DNA of 53,149 bases, from NCBI GenBank assembly GCA_937958785.1, contig CALGMY010000227.1:1-53149 (forward strand), in the 5' to 3' direction. Source of the stretch: an uncultured Gammaproteobacteria bacterium (lineage in GTDB: Bacteria > Pseudomonadota > Gammaproteobacteria > Steroidobacterales > GCA-2729495). Shown here in pieces: positions 15,810 through 23,966 of the stretch. Every line of letters begins with the position of its first letter. The stretch's first letter is position 1. Below the pieces are notes generated by a model that was not told where the DNA came from, made no database searches, and worked only from the letters and a program-made list of their open reading frames with translations. The position numbers were made by a program, and so were the translations under genes.

Positions 15810-16889
15810 GTGACAGCGACCGCGCCGACCCCGGTGGTTGCCGAGGTCCAGCTCGGGTCCTTCCGCTGTTTCGAGTCCGCCACGGTCCAGCCCGGACCGG
15901 GCTTCAACCTGATTTCCGGTGCCAACGGCTCGGGCAAGACCAGCCTCCTGGAGGCGCTGTACCTGCTGGGCCGGGGAGCGTCTTTCCGGGCCGGGCGGGC
16001 GGAGTCCACCATCCGCTTCGAGGCTCCCCGAGCGACCTTGTTCGCGCGACTTGGCCTGGGCGTGGCGAGCCGGGTGGGCATCGAGGTGTCCCGGGCCGAG
16101 GGCATGGCCATCCGGGTGGATGGCGAGGCGGGGACCCGGGCGGACCTGGCCCGCGCACTCCCCGTCCAGATTCTCGACCCAGCGAGCCACGAGCTGGTGG
16201 CCGGGGCGCCGGCGGGCCGCCGGCAGTTCCTGGACTGGGGGGTGTTCCACGTGGAACCCGGGTTCCTCAGCGCCTGGCAACGCTACCGGCGGGCTCTCCA
16301 GCAACGCAACGCCGCCCTCAAGATCCGGAGCGCCGCGGCCTGGGCGTGGGACGAGGCGCTGGTGACGGAAGGCGCCCTTGTGGACGAGTGCCGCCGACGA
16401 TTCGCGGCGCGTCTGCAGCCCCAGGCGGCCCTGGCCGCCGAGCGCCTGCTGGGGGCCGATCTGGTCATCAGTTATCAGGGAGGCTGGGCCGAGGGCACGG
16501 AACTGGCGGATGCACTGGCAGGCAGTCGGGAGCGGGACCTGCAGGGCGCCACCAGCCACGTCGGACCCCACCGGGCGGACCTGCGCCTGGAATTGCGCAC
16601 CCGCCGGGCCCGGGATACCGTCTCCCGGGGCCAGGAGAAGCTGGTGGCGGCCGCCCTGACATTGGGGCAGGTGGCTTTGGTGGCCGAGGCCCGGGGCCAG
16701 ACCATCGTCCTGCTGGTCGACGAACCCGGCGCCGACCTGGACCGTACCCATCTGGCCCGCCTGCTGGCCGCTGTGGCCGAGGCGCCCGCCCAGAGTTTCG
16801 TCACCTCCCTGGATCCGGCCGCGGTGGCCCTGCCGGCCGGCGCCCGGGCGTTCCACGTGGAACGTGCCGAGGTGGAAGCTTTGCTATAA
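15810..16889 (+). CDS. recF: DNA replication and repair protein RecF
   Basis: SMC-like ATPase that helps load RecA at gaps. The 359 residues contain Walker A GANGSGKTSLLEALYLLGRG, the ABC-type signature SRGQEKLVAAALTL, Walker B IVLLVDEPGADLD and the D-loop. It starts at GTG, one base after the dnaN stop, so it is coupled. Two CACGTG-centred parS-type palindromes lie within the reading frame, each encoding Phe-His-Val-Glu. Its last codons contain the gyrB promoter. Confidence 0.96.
   Translation: MTATAPTPVVAEVQLGSFRCFESATVQPGPGFNLISGANGSGKTSLLEALYLLGRGASFRAGRAESTIRFEAPRATLFARLGLGVASRVGIEVSRAEGMAIRVDGEAGTRADLARALPVQILDPASHELVAGAPAGRRQFLDWGVFHVEPGFLSAWQRYRRALQQRNAALKIRSAAAWAWDEALVTEGALVDECRRRFAARLQPQAALAAERLLGADLVISYQGGWAEGTELADALAGSRERDLQGATSHVGPHRADLRLELRTRRARDTVSRGQEKLVAAALTLGQVALVAEARGQTIVLLVDEPGADLDRTHLARLLAAVAEAPAQSFVTSLDPAAVALPAGARAFHVERAEVEALL
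16243..16258. promoter_or_regulatory. parS centromere site (ParB-binding)
   Basis: TGTTCCACGTGGAACC matches the 16-bp parS sequence known from Pseudomonas chromosomes and fits the general parS consensus TGTTNCACGTGNAACA except for the last base. It lies within recF, about 3 kb from the DnaA box, where parS sites are expected. The ParB protein is not encoded in this window. Confidence 0.8.
16849..16864. promoter_or_regulatory. Second parS-type site in recF
   Basis: CGTTCCACGTGGAACG is a perfect 16-bp palindrome sharing the inner 14 bp (GTTCCACGTGGAAC) with the first site, 606 bp away. Only the outermost bases depart from the parS consensus. It ends 20 bases before the gyrB -10 hexamer and would overlap a -35 position. 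Confidence 0.7.
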
Positions 16890-16890
16890 T
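16882..16890 (+). promoter_or_regulatory. Extended -10 promoter of gyrB
   Basis: TGCTATAAT combines a TGn extension with a perfect TATAAT (16885-16890), 26 bases upstream of the gyrB ATG and overlapping the recF stop. No good -35 is present; the -35 position falls on the right half of the second parS-type site. Confidence 0.7.
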
Positions 16891-16916
16891 TTCCGGCTGG
16901 GCCAACGGGGGCTTTC

Positions 16917-19334
16917 ATGTCCGACGCAGAGCGCTACGATTCCAGTAATATCAAGGTCTTAAAGGGCCTCGACGCGGTTCGCAAGCGGCCCGGCATGTAC
17001 ATCGGCGACACCGATGACGGCACCGGCCTCCACCACATGGTGTTCGAAGTCGTCGACAACTCCATCGACGAGGCCCTGGCCGGTTTCTGCACCAACGTCA
17101 CTGTCACCATCCACGCGGACGAATCCGTCACGGTCACCGACGATGGCCGCGGAATCCCCGTGGATATCCACCCGGAAGAGGGGCGATCCGCCGCCGAGGT
17201 CATCATGACGGTCCTCCATGCCGGCGGTAAGTTCGACAGCAGTTCCTACAAGGTGTCCGGCGGCCTCCACGGGGTCGGCGTTTCCGTGGTCAACGCCCTA
17301 TCAGACGTCCTGGACCTCAGCATTCATCGGGACGGCAAGGTCCATGAGCAGCGGTACCGGCTGGGCGAGCCGGAGGCCCCCCTGGCCGTCACGGGCGAGA
17401 CCCGCAAGCGGGGCACGGTCATCCGCTTCAAGCCCAGCGCCGAGATCTTCACCAACATCCAGTTTCACTACGACATCCTGGCCCGCCGGCTCCGGGAGTT
17501 GTCCTTCCTCAACCAGGGGGTGCGCATCCACCTGGTGGACGAGCGGGATGGCCAGGAGGACGTCTTCGAGTTCGAGGGCGGCATCCGCGCCTTCGTGGAG
17601 CACCTCAACCGGAACAAGACGCCCATTCACGGCTCAGTCGTGCATTTTTCCCGCACGATCGACGCTGTTGTCGTCGAATGTGCGCTGCAGTGGAACGATG
17701 GCTACCAGGAGAACATGTTCTGCTACACGAACAACATTCCCCAGAAGGATGGCGGCACCCACCTGTCGGGCTTCCGGGCGGCCCTGACCCGGACGCTGAA
17801 TACCTACATCGAGAAGGAGCTCAGCTCCCGCAAGGAAAAGGTCGCGACCACCGGTGACGATGCCCGGGAGGGCCTGACGGCCGTCCTGTCCGTGAAGCTG
17901 CCCGACCCGAAGTTCTCCTCCCAGACCAAGGACAAGCTTGTGTCCTCCGAGGTGAAGGCGGCCGTCGAGACGGTGGTCGGTGAATTCCTCGAGGCCTTCC
18001 TGCTGGAACACCCGGCCGAGGCCAAGGTCATCGCGGCCAAGCTCATCGACGCCGCCCGGGCCCGCGAGGCCGTCCGCAAGGCCCGGGAGATGACCCGCCG
18101 CAAGGGCGCCCTCGACGTCGCCGGCTTGCCTGGCAAGCTCGCGGACTGCCAGGAAAAGGATCCCGCGCTCTCCGAACTGTTCCTCGTCGAGGGCGACTCG
18201 GCCGGTGGTTCGGCCAAGCAGGGCCGCGACCGGCGTACCCAGGCGGTCCTGCCCCTCAAGGGCAAGATCCTCAACGTGGAGAAGGCCCGGTTCGACAAGA
18301 TGCTCGGCTCCGCCGAGGTCGGCACCCTCATCACGGCGCTTGGCTGCGGCATTGGCCGGGAAGACTTCGACCCGGACAAGTTGCGATACCACCGCATCAT
18401 CATCATGACCGACGCCGACGTGGACGGCTCCCACATCCGCACCCTGCTGCTGACGTTCTTCTACCGGCAGATGCCGGAGCTCGTGGAACGCGGGCACATC
18501 TACATCGCCCAGCCGCCGCTCTACAAGGTCAAGCGGGGCAAGGTCGAGACCTACGTCAAGGACGACGTCGAGCTGAACACGCTGCTGCTGCGGTCCGCCC
18601 TCGAGAATGCCGCCCTGCACGTCAATGGCAAGGACCAGCCGCTGCAGGGCGAGGCCCTGCGCGCCGTCGCGGAGCAGTTCGTGCTCGTCAGCGCCATGAT
18701 CCAGCGCCTGGCCCGCCGCTACGACACCCGGGTCCTCGAGCAGTTGCTCTACCAGCCGGAGGTCACGGCCGCGCGTTTCGACGATCGCACCTGGCTGGCC
18801 GACTGGGCGGCGGGCCTGCAGAAGTCCCTGGCTGCCGCGGTCAATGGCGACGGCGTGACCTACCGGGTGGACCTGAACGCCAATGACGACGGCCTGCAGG
18901 GCTTCACCGTCCGGCGTGCCCGGCACGGTGTCGACGAACGGGTGGACTGGCCACTGCGCTTCTTCGAACTTCCCGAGTACCGAAAAATCGCCGAGATGGC
19001 CAACAGCCTGCAGGGCCTCGTCGGTCCGGGCGCCAGCGTCACCCGCGGCGAGCATCGCCGGGAGGTCGCGAGCTTCCGCGAAGCCATGGACTGGCTCATG
19101 GCCGAGGCCCGCCGGGGCCAGACGATCCAGCGCTACAAGGGCCTCGGCGAGATGAATCCGGAGCAGCTGTGGGAGACCACCGTGAACCCGGAAAGCCGGC
19201 GCCTGATGCAGGTGCGCATCGAGGACGCCGTGGCGGCGGACGAGATCTTCACGACCCTCATGGGTGACCAGGTGGAGCCCCGCCGGGAGTTCATCGAGCG
19301 CAACGCCCTGGCGGCGGAGAACCTCGACATCTAG
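16917..19334 (+). CDS. gyrB: DNA gyrase subunit B
   Basis: ATPase subunit of the A2B2 gyrase that introduces negative supercoils. The 805 residues match the long gammaproteobacterial form. The GHKL ATPase domain has EVVDNSIDEALAGF, DDGRGIPVD and GGLHGVGVSVVNAL. The transducer domain follows, then Toprim EGDSAGGSAKQGRDRRTQAVLPLKGKILNVEKA and DADVDGSHI. The insert of about 170 residues typical of E. coli GyrB precedes the terminal QRYKGLGEMNPEQLWETT motif. The ATG is preceded by GGGGG. The stop overlaps that of convergent plsC. Confidence 0.98.
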   Translation: MSDAERYDSSNIKVLKGLDAVRKRPGMYIGDTDDGTGLHHMVFEVVDNSIDEALAGFCTNVTVTIHADESVTVTDDGRGIPVDIHPEEGRSAAEVIMTVLHAGGKFDSSSYKVSGGLHGVGVSVVNALSDVLDLSIHRDGKVHEQRYRLGEPEAPLAVTGETRKRGTVIRFKPSAEIFTNIQFHYDILARRLRELSFLNQGVRIHLVDERDGQEDVFEFEGGIRAFVEHLNRNKTPIHGSVVHFSRTIDAVVVECALQWNDGYQENMFCYTNNIPQKDGGTHLSGFRAALTRTLNTYIEKELSSRKEKVATTGDDAREGLTAVLSVKLPDPKFSSQTKDKLVSSEVKAAVETVVGEFLEAFLLEHPAEAKVIAAKLIDAARAREAVRKAREMTRRKGALDVAGLPGKLADCQEKDPALSELFLVEGDSAGGSAKQGRDRRTQAVLPLKGKILNVEKARFDKMLGSAEVGTLITALGCGIGREDFDPDKLRYHRIIIMTDADVDGSHIRTLLLTFFYRQMPELVERGHIYIAQPPLYKVKRGKVETYVKDDVELNTLLLRSALENAALHVNGKDQPLQGEALRAVAEQFVLVSAMIQRLARRYDTRVLEQLLYQPEVTAARFDDRTWLADWAAGLQKSLAAAVNGDGVTYRVDLNANDDGLQGFTVRRARHGVDERVDWPLRFFELPEYRKIAEMANSLQGLVGPGASVTRGEHRREVASFREAMDWLMAEARRGQTIQRYKGLGEMNPEQLWETTVNPESRRLMQVRIEDAVAADEIFTTLMGDQVEPRREFIERNALAAENLDI

Positions 19335-20050
19335 CGGCGACGCGCGCGCAGTTCCACGATCTGCCCCTCGACCCAGCGCTGGATCTCCTCGTTCACCTCG
19401 CGCGGGTCGCGCCCCGCGGGGTCGACCGGCGCGCCAATGCGGAAGGTCACGGTGCCCGGCCGTTTGATCCAGCCCCGCCGGGGCCAGAAGTCGCCCGCGT
19501 CGTGGGCCACGGGCACGAGTACCCGACCCGCATGCTGGGCCAGCAGGACGCCGCTCAGCCCGTAGCGCCGCGTCTCGCCCGGCGGCACCCGGGTGCCCTC
19601 GGGGAAGATCATCACCCAGTGACCCTCCTCGAGCCGCGCCTTGCCCATGGCGAGTACCTGGGCCACCGCCTTCTGGCCCGCGCCCCGGTCGATGGCGATG
19701 GGGCGCAGCGCCCAGATGGCCCAGCCCAGGAACGGCGCCCACATCAGCTCGCGCTTCAGTACCCAGCACTGGCGGGGGAACAGCAGGAACTGCACCAGGG
19801 TCTCGTAGGCCGAGGAGTGCTTGAGTAGCGCCACGGCGTTCCGCGCCGGGATGTGCTCCGCCCCTTCGACCCGGTAGTTCAGGTGGCAGAGCCGGTCCAG
19901 CAGCCAGAAGCAGCCATGCATCCAGAGGATCGCAAGCTGGTAGGCCGCCGGGTGACCGCCAACCAGGCGACCGATCACCAGCACGAGGCTCCAGGGCAGC
20001 ACGCTGGCCGACATGAGCAGCGTGAAGATCACCGAGCGGACGAGGATCAT
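19331..20050 (-). CDS. plsC: 1-acyl-sn-glycerol-3-phosphate acyltransferase (PlsC family)
   Basis: Inner-membrane acyltransferase that makes phosphatidic acid from lysophosphatidate; 239 residues. It has an N-terminal helix (ILVRSVIFTLLMSASVLPWSLVLVIG), the catalytic block LLKHSSAYETL (HX4E in place of the usual HX4D), and the substrate motif FPEGTRVPPGE. HX4E is seen in the KHxSAxET branch of the family, so activity is likely retained. The ATG overlaps the gmhB stop (ATGA). Its stop overlaps the convergent gyrB stop. Confidence 0.9.
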   Translation of the reverse strand: MILVRSVIFTLLMSASVLPWSLVLVIGRLVGGHPAAYQLAILWMHGCFWLLDRLCHLNYRVEGAEHIPARNAVALLKHSSAYETLVQFLLFPRQCWVLKRELMWAPFLGWAIWALRPIAIDRGAGQKAVAQVLAMGKARLEEGHWVMIFPEGTRVPPGETRRYGLSGVLLAQHAGRVLVPVAHDAGDFWPRRGWIKRPGTVTFRIGAPVDPAGRDPREVNEEIQRWVEGQIVELRARRR

Positions 20051-20613
20051 CGCGGGTCCGCCACCAGGGCCCGCGCCGCAGCTGCCAGGTCGGTATAGAC
20101 CTCGGCCTCCGCGCCGGCCCCGTTCCGAAGGCGCGCCTCGGCGCTGGCCCCGTTGCCCGTGCGGACGAGGATCGCGCGCGCACCCACGGCCCAGGCAGCC
20201 TCCAGGTCCCGCCAGGAATCGCCGATGACGGGCACGCCCGCCAGCGGTTCGCCGAACTCCGCAGCGATCTGCCGCAGCAATCCTGGCCGCGGCTTGCGGC
20301 AGTCGCAACCATCCTCCGGTCGGTGCGGACAGACGTAGATGCCACCCAGCCGGCCGCCGGCCGCCTCGATGGCGGCCGTCATCCGCCCGTGGATGGCCGC
20401 CAGTGTCCCGGCGGAGAAAAGGCCCCGGCCAACACCCGACTGGTTGCTGGCCACCAGTACCGTGAAGCCGGCCCGGGTGAGTTCGCCGATCGCCTCGATG
20501 CTACCGGGCAGAGGAACCCAGTCGGCCGGGCTGCGGATGAAGTCAGGGGACTCCCGGTTGATCACCCCGTCCCGGTCCAGGACGACGAGGCGGCGGTTCG
20601 GGGGAGCGGGCAT
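20047..20613 (-). CDS. gmhB: D-glycero-beta-D-manno-heptose 1,7-bisphosphate 7-phosphatase
   Basis: HAD-family phosphatase of ADP-heptose synthesis for LPS core; 188 residues. Motif I is VLDRDGVINRE with the nucleophile Asp-Arg-Asp, motif II is VASNQSGVGRG, and the zinc loop CPHRPEDGCDCRKP holds the GmhB cysteines and histidine. Motif IV is IGDSWRDLEAA. The C-terminus has a short alanine-rich duplication (NGASAEARLRNGAGAEAE). It begins with ATG 23 bases downstream of glyS and overlaps plsC, forming a glyQ-glyS-gmhB-plsC series. Confidence 0.92.
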   Translation of the reverse strand: MPAPPNRRLVVLDRDGVINRESPDFIRSPADWVPLPGSIEAIGELTRAGFTVLVASNQSGVGRGLFSAGTLAAIHGRMTAAIEAAGGRLGGIYVCPHRPEDGCDCRKPRPGLLRQIAAEFGEPLAGVPVIGDSWRDLEAAWAVGARAILVRTGNGASAEARLRNGAGAEAEVYTDLAAAARALVADPR

Positions 20614-20636
20614 CGTCGGGCTGCGCCCCGGTCACC

Positions 20637-22751
20637 CTAGGTGCCTGGCGTGGACAGGCACGACAGGTCGGCCACATCCAGGAACAGTTCCCGCAGGCGC
20701 CGGAGCAGGGCCAGCCGGTTCGCCCGTACGGCGGGTACCTCGGCCATGACCAGCACCGCATCGAAGAACGCATCCACGGGGCCCTTCAGTGCGGCCAGGT
20801 CGCTGAGGGCCTGCCGGTAGTCGCGCCGGGCCAGGTGGCCCTGGTGGGTCGCGGCGACCTTGGTGATGGCGGCTTCGAGGGACTTCTCCTCGGCGGCCTC
20901 GAACAGCGAAGGGTCCACCGGCTGGCCACCGGCCGTCTCGCCGGCGGACCGGAGGATGTTGGCGATGCGCTTGTTGGCCACCGCGAGGCTCTCCGCCTCC
21001 GGCAGCCCGAGGAATGCCCGCACGCCGACGAGCCGGGCGTGGAAATCCAGGGGGGAGGCGGGCCGGCGCACCCGCACCGCCTCGAAGGTCTCCGCGGTTA
21101 CCGCGCCGGCGGGCAGTCCGGGCGCGAGGCCTTCGAGGTACCAGGCCCGGCCCCGCTCGACGATGAAATCGAACAGGTCGGTCGTGAGCGTGTCCGGGGT
21201 CTTCACCGCCACGGGCTGGAGGGCGACGGCCTGGGCCAGCAAGGCCGGCAACTGGAGCTCGATGCGATCCTCGACCAGGATCCGCAGCAGGCCGAGGGCG
21301 GCCCGCCGCAGCCCGAACGGATCCTTGTTGCCGCTGGGTCGCTTGCCGAGGGCAAAGACGCCGGCCAGCGCGTCGGCCCGGTCGGCAATGGCCAGGGCAC
21401 GGCCCGCGGGTGACGCGGGCAACCGGTCGCCCGCGTGGCGGGGCAGGTACTGCTCCTCGATCGCCGTCGCGACCTCGGCCGCCTCGCCGTCCGCGGTGGC
21501 GTAGTGGAAGCCCATCCGGCCCTGCAGCTCGGGAAACTCGCCGACCATTTCCGTGAGCAGGTCCGCCTTCGCGAGCAGCGCGGCCCGTTCGACGTCTGCC
21601 ATGGCGGCACCGAGCGGCGCCGCCATGGCGCCCGCGAGCGCCGCGACCCGGCGGGAACGGTCGAGCTGGCTGCCGAGTCCGTGCTGGAAGACCACGCTGG
21701 CCAGGCGTTCCTGCCGGCTGGCCAGCGTGGTCTTGCGATCCTGGTCCCAGAAGAACGCCGCGTCAGCCAGGCGGGGGCGAACCACCCGCTCATTGCCCTG
21801 CCGGACCTGCTCCGGGTCCCGGCTCTCGACGTTGGCGATGGTGATGAAGCGGGCCGTCAGGCGACCGCCCGCGTCCCGGATCGGGAAATAGCGCTGGTGG
21901 CCTTGCAGCGTGGCAATCAGCACTTCCTCGGGCAGGCGCAGGAACCCGGCGTCGAAGCTGGCGGTGACCGCGACGGGCCACTCCACCAGGCCGGCCACCT
22001 CATCGAGCAGCCCGGGGCTGTACACCGCCTGGCCCCCCGCGGCACGGGCGGCCTCGTCGGCCAGCTGGCGCAGGCGCTCGCGACGGGCCACGAAGTCGGG
22101 AAGGACCTTGCCGGTGCTGGCCAGCACCTCGGGATACGCCGCCGGCCGGCCGATGGGCAGTTCCCCCGGTGCCATGAACCGGTGGCCCCGGGTGCTGCGA
22201 CCGGGCGTCAGTCCGAGGACCGGCTCCTCCAGCAACCGGTCACCGAGCAGCATGATCACCCAGTGCACCGGCCGGACGAACTCGGCCTCGCCACTGCCCC
22301 AGCGCATGCGCCGTGGAATCGGCAGGGCGGCGAGGGCCGCGCTCACGATGCCGTTCAGGAGGTCACCGGTGGGCCGGCCGGGCGCGGTGGTGCTGTGGAA
22401 GAGCCAGGCGCCTTTCGGCGTCTCGACCCGGCCGAGGGCCTCCACCGGTACGCCGCAACCCTGGGCGAAGGCGAGCGCCGCCCGCGTGGGGGCGCCGTCG
22501 GGGCCGAACGACGCCGAAACGGGCGGTCCCCGCTTCTCGATCTGCTGCACGGGCTGGGTGAGGGCGAGGTCCCGCACGAGGACGGCGAGCCGGCGTGGTG
22601 TGGCGAAGGACTGCAGGGCGGAGCAGGCGAGGCTGGCGGTCCGTAACCCTTCCCCGACGTGGGTCGCGAAGGCCTGCTCCAGCTCCCGGAGGGACTTCGG
22701 AGGCAGTTCCTCCGTGCCGATCTCGACGAGGAAATCCGCGGTGTCGGTCAT
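20637..22751 (-). CDS. glyS: Glycyl-tRNA synthetase beta subunit
   Basis: Large subunit of the heterotetrameric (alpha2beta2) bacterial glycyl-tRNA synthetase; it binds tRNA. The 704 residues are slightly above the usual 690. The family start DFLVEIGTEELPPKSLRELEQAF is present. Also present are the block GHRFMAPG, the HD-like region with the conserved SGNKDPFGLRRAALGLLRI motif, and a C-terminal anticodon-binding DALR-like domain ending RANRLALLRRLRELF. Its ATG lies 16 bases after the glyQ stop. Confidence 0.97.
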   Translation of the reverse strand: MTDTADFLVEIGTEELPPKSLRELEQAFATHVGEGLRTASLACSALQSFATPRRLAVLVRDLALTQPVQQIEKRGPPVSASFGPDGAPTRAALAFAQGCGVPVEALGRVETPKGAWLFHSTTAPGRPTGDLLNGIVSAALAALPIPRRMRWGSGEAEFVRPVHWVIMLLGDRLLEEPVLGLTPGRSTRGHRFMAPGELPIGRPAAYPEVLASTGKVLPDFVARRERLRQLADEAARAAGGQAVYSPGLLDEVAGLVEWPVAVTASFDAGFLRLPEEVLIATLQGHQRYFPIRDAGGRLTARFITIANVESRDPEQVRQGNERVVRPRLADAAFFWDQDRKTTLASRQERLASVVFQHGLGSQLDRSRRVAALAGAMAAPLGAAMADVERAALLAKADLLTEMVGEFPELQGRMGFHYATADGEAAEVATAIEEQYLPRHAGDRLPASPAGRALAIADRADALAGVFALGKRPSGNKDPFGLRRAALGLLRILVEDRIELQLPALLAQAVALQPVAVKTPDTLTTDLFDFIVERGRAWYLEGLAPGLPAGAVTAETFEAVRVRRPASPLDFHARLVGVRAFLGLPEAESLAVANKRIANILRSAGETAGGQPVDPSLFEAAEEKSLEAAITKVAATHQGHLARRDYRQALSDLAALKGPVDAFFDAVLVMAEVPAVRANRLALLRRLRELFLDVADLSCLSTPGT

Positions 22752-22767
22752 GTGCGCTGCGCCTGGC

Positions 22768-23688
22768 TCAGGCTGGCGTGGCGCGAGCGCCGGCCAGCAG
22801 GGGGAAACCGAGGGCTTCCCGGCTGTCGTGATAGGCCTGGGCCACGGAGCGGGCCATCTCCCGCACCCGCAGGATGTAGCGCTGGCGCTCGCTCACCGAG
22901 ATCGCCCGGCGGGCATCCAGCAGGTTGAACGCGTGGGAGGCCTCCAGGACCTGTTCATAGGCGGGTAGGGTGAGCCCCGCCTCGATGAGGCCGCGGCAGG
23001 CCCGCTCGGCCGCATCGAACCGGGGGGTCAGCACCGCCGTGTCGGCGGCCTCGAAGTTGTAGCGGGACATCTCCACCTCGTTCTGGTGAAACACGTCGCC
23101 GTAGGTCACCCGGCCGAGCGGCCCGTCGGTCCAGGTGAGGTCGTAGACACTCGCGGCATCCTGCAGGTACATGGCGATGCGCTCGAGGCCGTAGGTGATT
23201 TCACCCGTGACCGGCCGGCAGTCCAGCCCGCCCACCTGCTGGAAGTAAGTGAACTGGGTGACTTCCATGCCGTTCAGCCAGACCTCCCAGCCAAGCCCCC
23301 AGGCCCCGAGGGTGGGTGACTCCCAGTTGTCCTCGACGAAGCGGATGTCGTGCACGAGCGGGTCGATGTCCAGCGCGCGCAGGGAGTCGAGGTAAAGCTG
23401 CTGGATGTTCAGCGGTGACGGCTTGATGACCACCTGGAACTGGTAGTAATGCTGGAGCCGGTTCGGGTTCTCGCCGTAGCGGCCGTCCGTCGGCCGCCGG
23501 CTCGGCTGCACGTAGGCAGCACTCCAGGGCTCCGGGCCCACGGCGCGCAGGAACGTGGCGGCATGGAAGGTGCCCGCGCCCATGGGCATGTCGTAGGGCT
23601 GGAGGATGACGCAGCCCTGGTCGGCCCAGTAGCGCTGCAACGCCAGGATGAGGTCCTGGAACGTCCGGGGGCGTCTGGACTGGGTCAC
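22768..23688 (-). CDS. glyQ: Glycyl-tRNA synthetase alpha subunit
   Basis: Catalytic subunit that forms glycyl-adenylate. The 306 residues carry TFQDLILALQRYWADQGCVILQPYDMPMGAGTFHAATFLRAVGPEPW, YVQPSRRPTDGRYGENPNRLQHYYQFQV and the motif GLERIAMYLQ. I chose GTG at 23688, giving MTQSRRPRTFQDL, which aligns with known GlyQ. An in-frame ATG at 23748 would add 20 atypical residues and would abut the first NtrC-type site of the divergent glnA promoter. Confidence 0.95.
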   Translation of the reverse strand: MTQSRRPRTFQDLILALQRYWADQGCVILQPYDMPMGAGTFHAATFLRAVGPEPWSAAYVQPSRRPTDGRYGENPNRLQHYYQFQVVIKPSPLNIQQLYLDSLRALDIDPLVHDIRFVEDNWESPTLGAWGLGWEVWLNGMEVTQFTYFQQVGGLDCRPVTGEITYGLERIAMYLQDAASVYDLTWTDGPLGRVTYGDVFHQNEVEMSRYNFEAADTAVLTPRFDAAERACRGLIEAGLTLPAYEQVLEASHAFNLLDARRAISVSERQRYILRVREMARSVAQAYHDSREALGFPLLAGARATPA

Positions 23689-23747
23689 TGCAGCGGTCCG
23701 AGGGCGGAAAGGCGCGGCAGTATAGCGTTGATGACCGTCACCGGCCA

Positions 23748-23764
23748 TGCACCATTATTGTGCG
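23748..23764 (+). promoter_or_regulatory. NtrC-type enhancer site 1 upstream of glnA
   Basis: TGCACCATTATTGTGCG closely fits the NtrC dyad TGCACNAWWWTGGTGCA. It lies 110 bp upstream of the sigma-54 promoter and 31 bp, about three helical turns, from site 2. Confidence 0.7.
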
Positions 23765-23778
23765 TCCCCGGGCCGGGG

Positions 23779-23795
23779 CGCACCAAACTCGTGCA
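23779..23795 (+). promoter_or_regulatory. NtrC-type enhancer site 2 upstream of glnA
   Basis: CGCACCAAACTCGTGCA is a second imperfect dyad with GCACC and GTGC half sites, phased with site 1 as expected for cooperative NtrC binding. Confidence 0.65.
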
Positions 23796-23857
23796 CTCGC
23801 AGGACCCGTCCCGGGGGCAAAGGCAATACTATCAGTTATTTACGCTGCGCTCGCTTT

Positions 23858-23873
23858 TGGCACGGCTGTTGCA
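23858..23873 (+). promoter_or_regulatory. Sigma-54 (RpoN) promoter of glnA
   Basis: TGGCACGGCTGTTGCA matches the -24/-12 consensus TGGCACRNNNNTTGCW at every specified base. It is 93 bases upstream of the glnA ATG and downstream of two NtrC-type dyads, so glnA should be induced by NtrC-P under nitrogen limitation. Confidence 0.9.
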
Positions 23874-23966
23874 ATACGATTGGGCACCGCTGCGGCCCTC
23901 GCGAATTCCTACCACGCCGCCGCCGGCCGTTTTCGCATCACTCGCCCCATACCGTAAGGAGCCGAA

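Noticed and set aside
17634..20345. A 903-codon open frame antisense to gyrB
   Set aside because: High-GC shadow of the gyrB frame; composition is biased (Leu, Gly, His, Asp) and no domain is recognisable.
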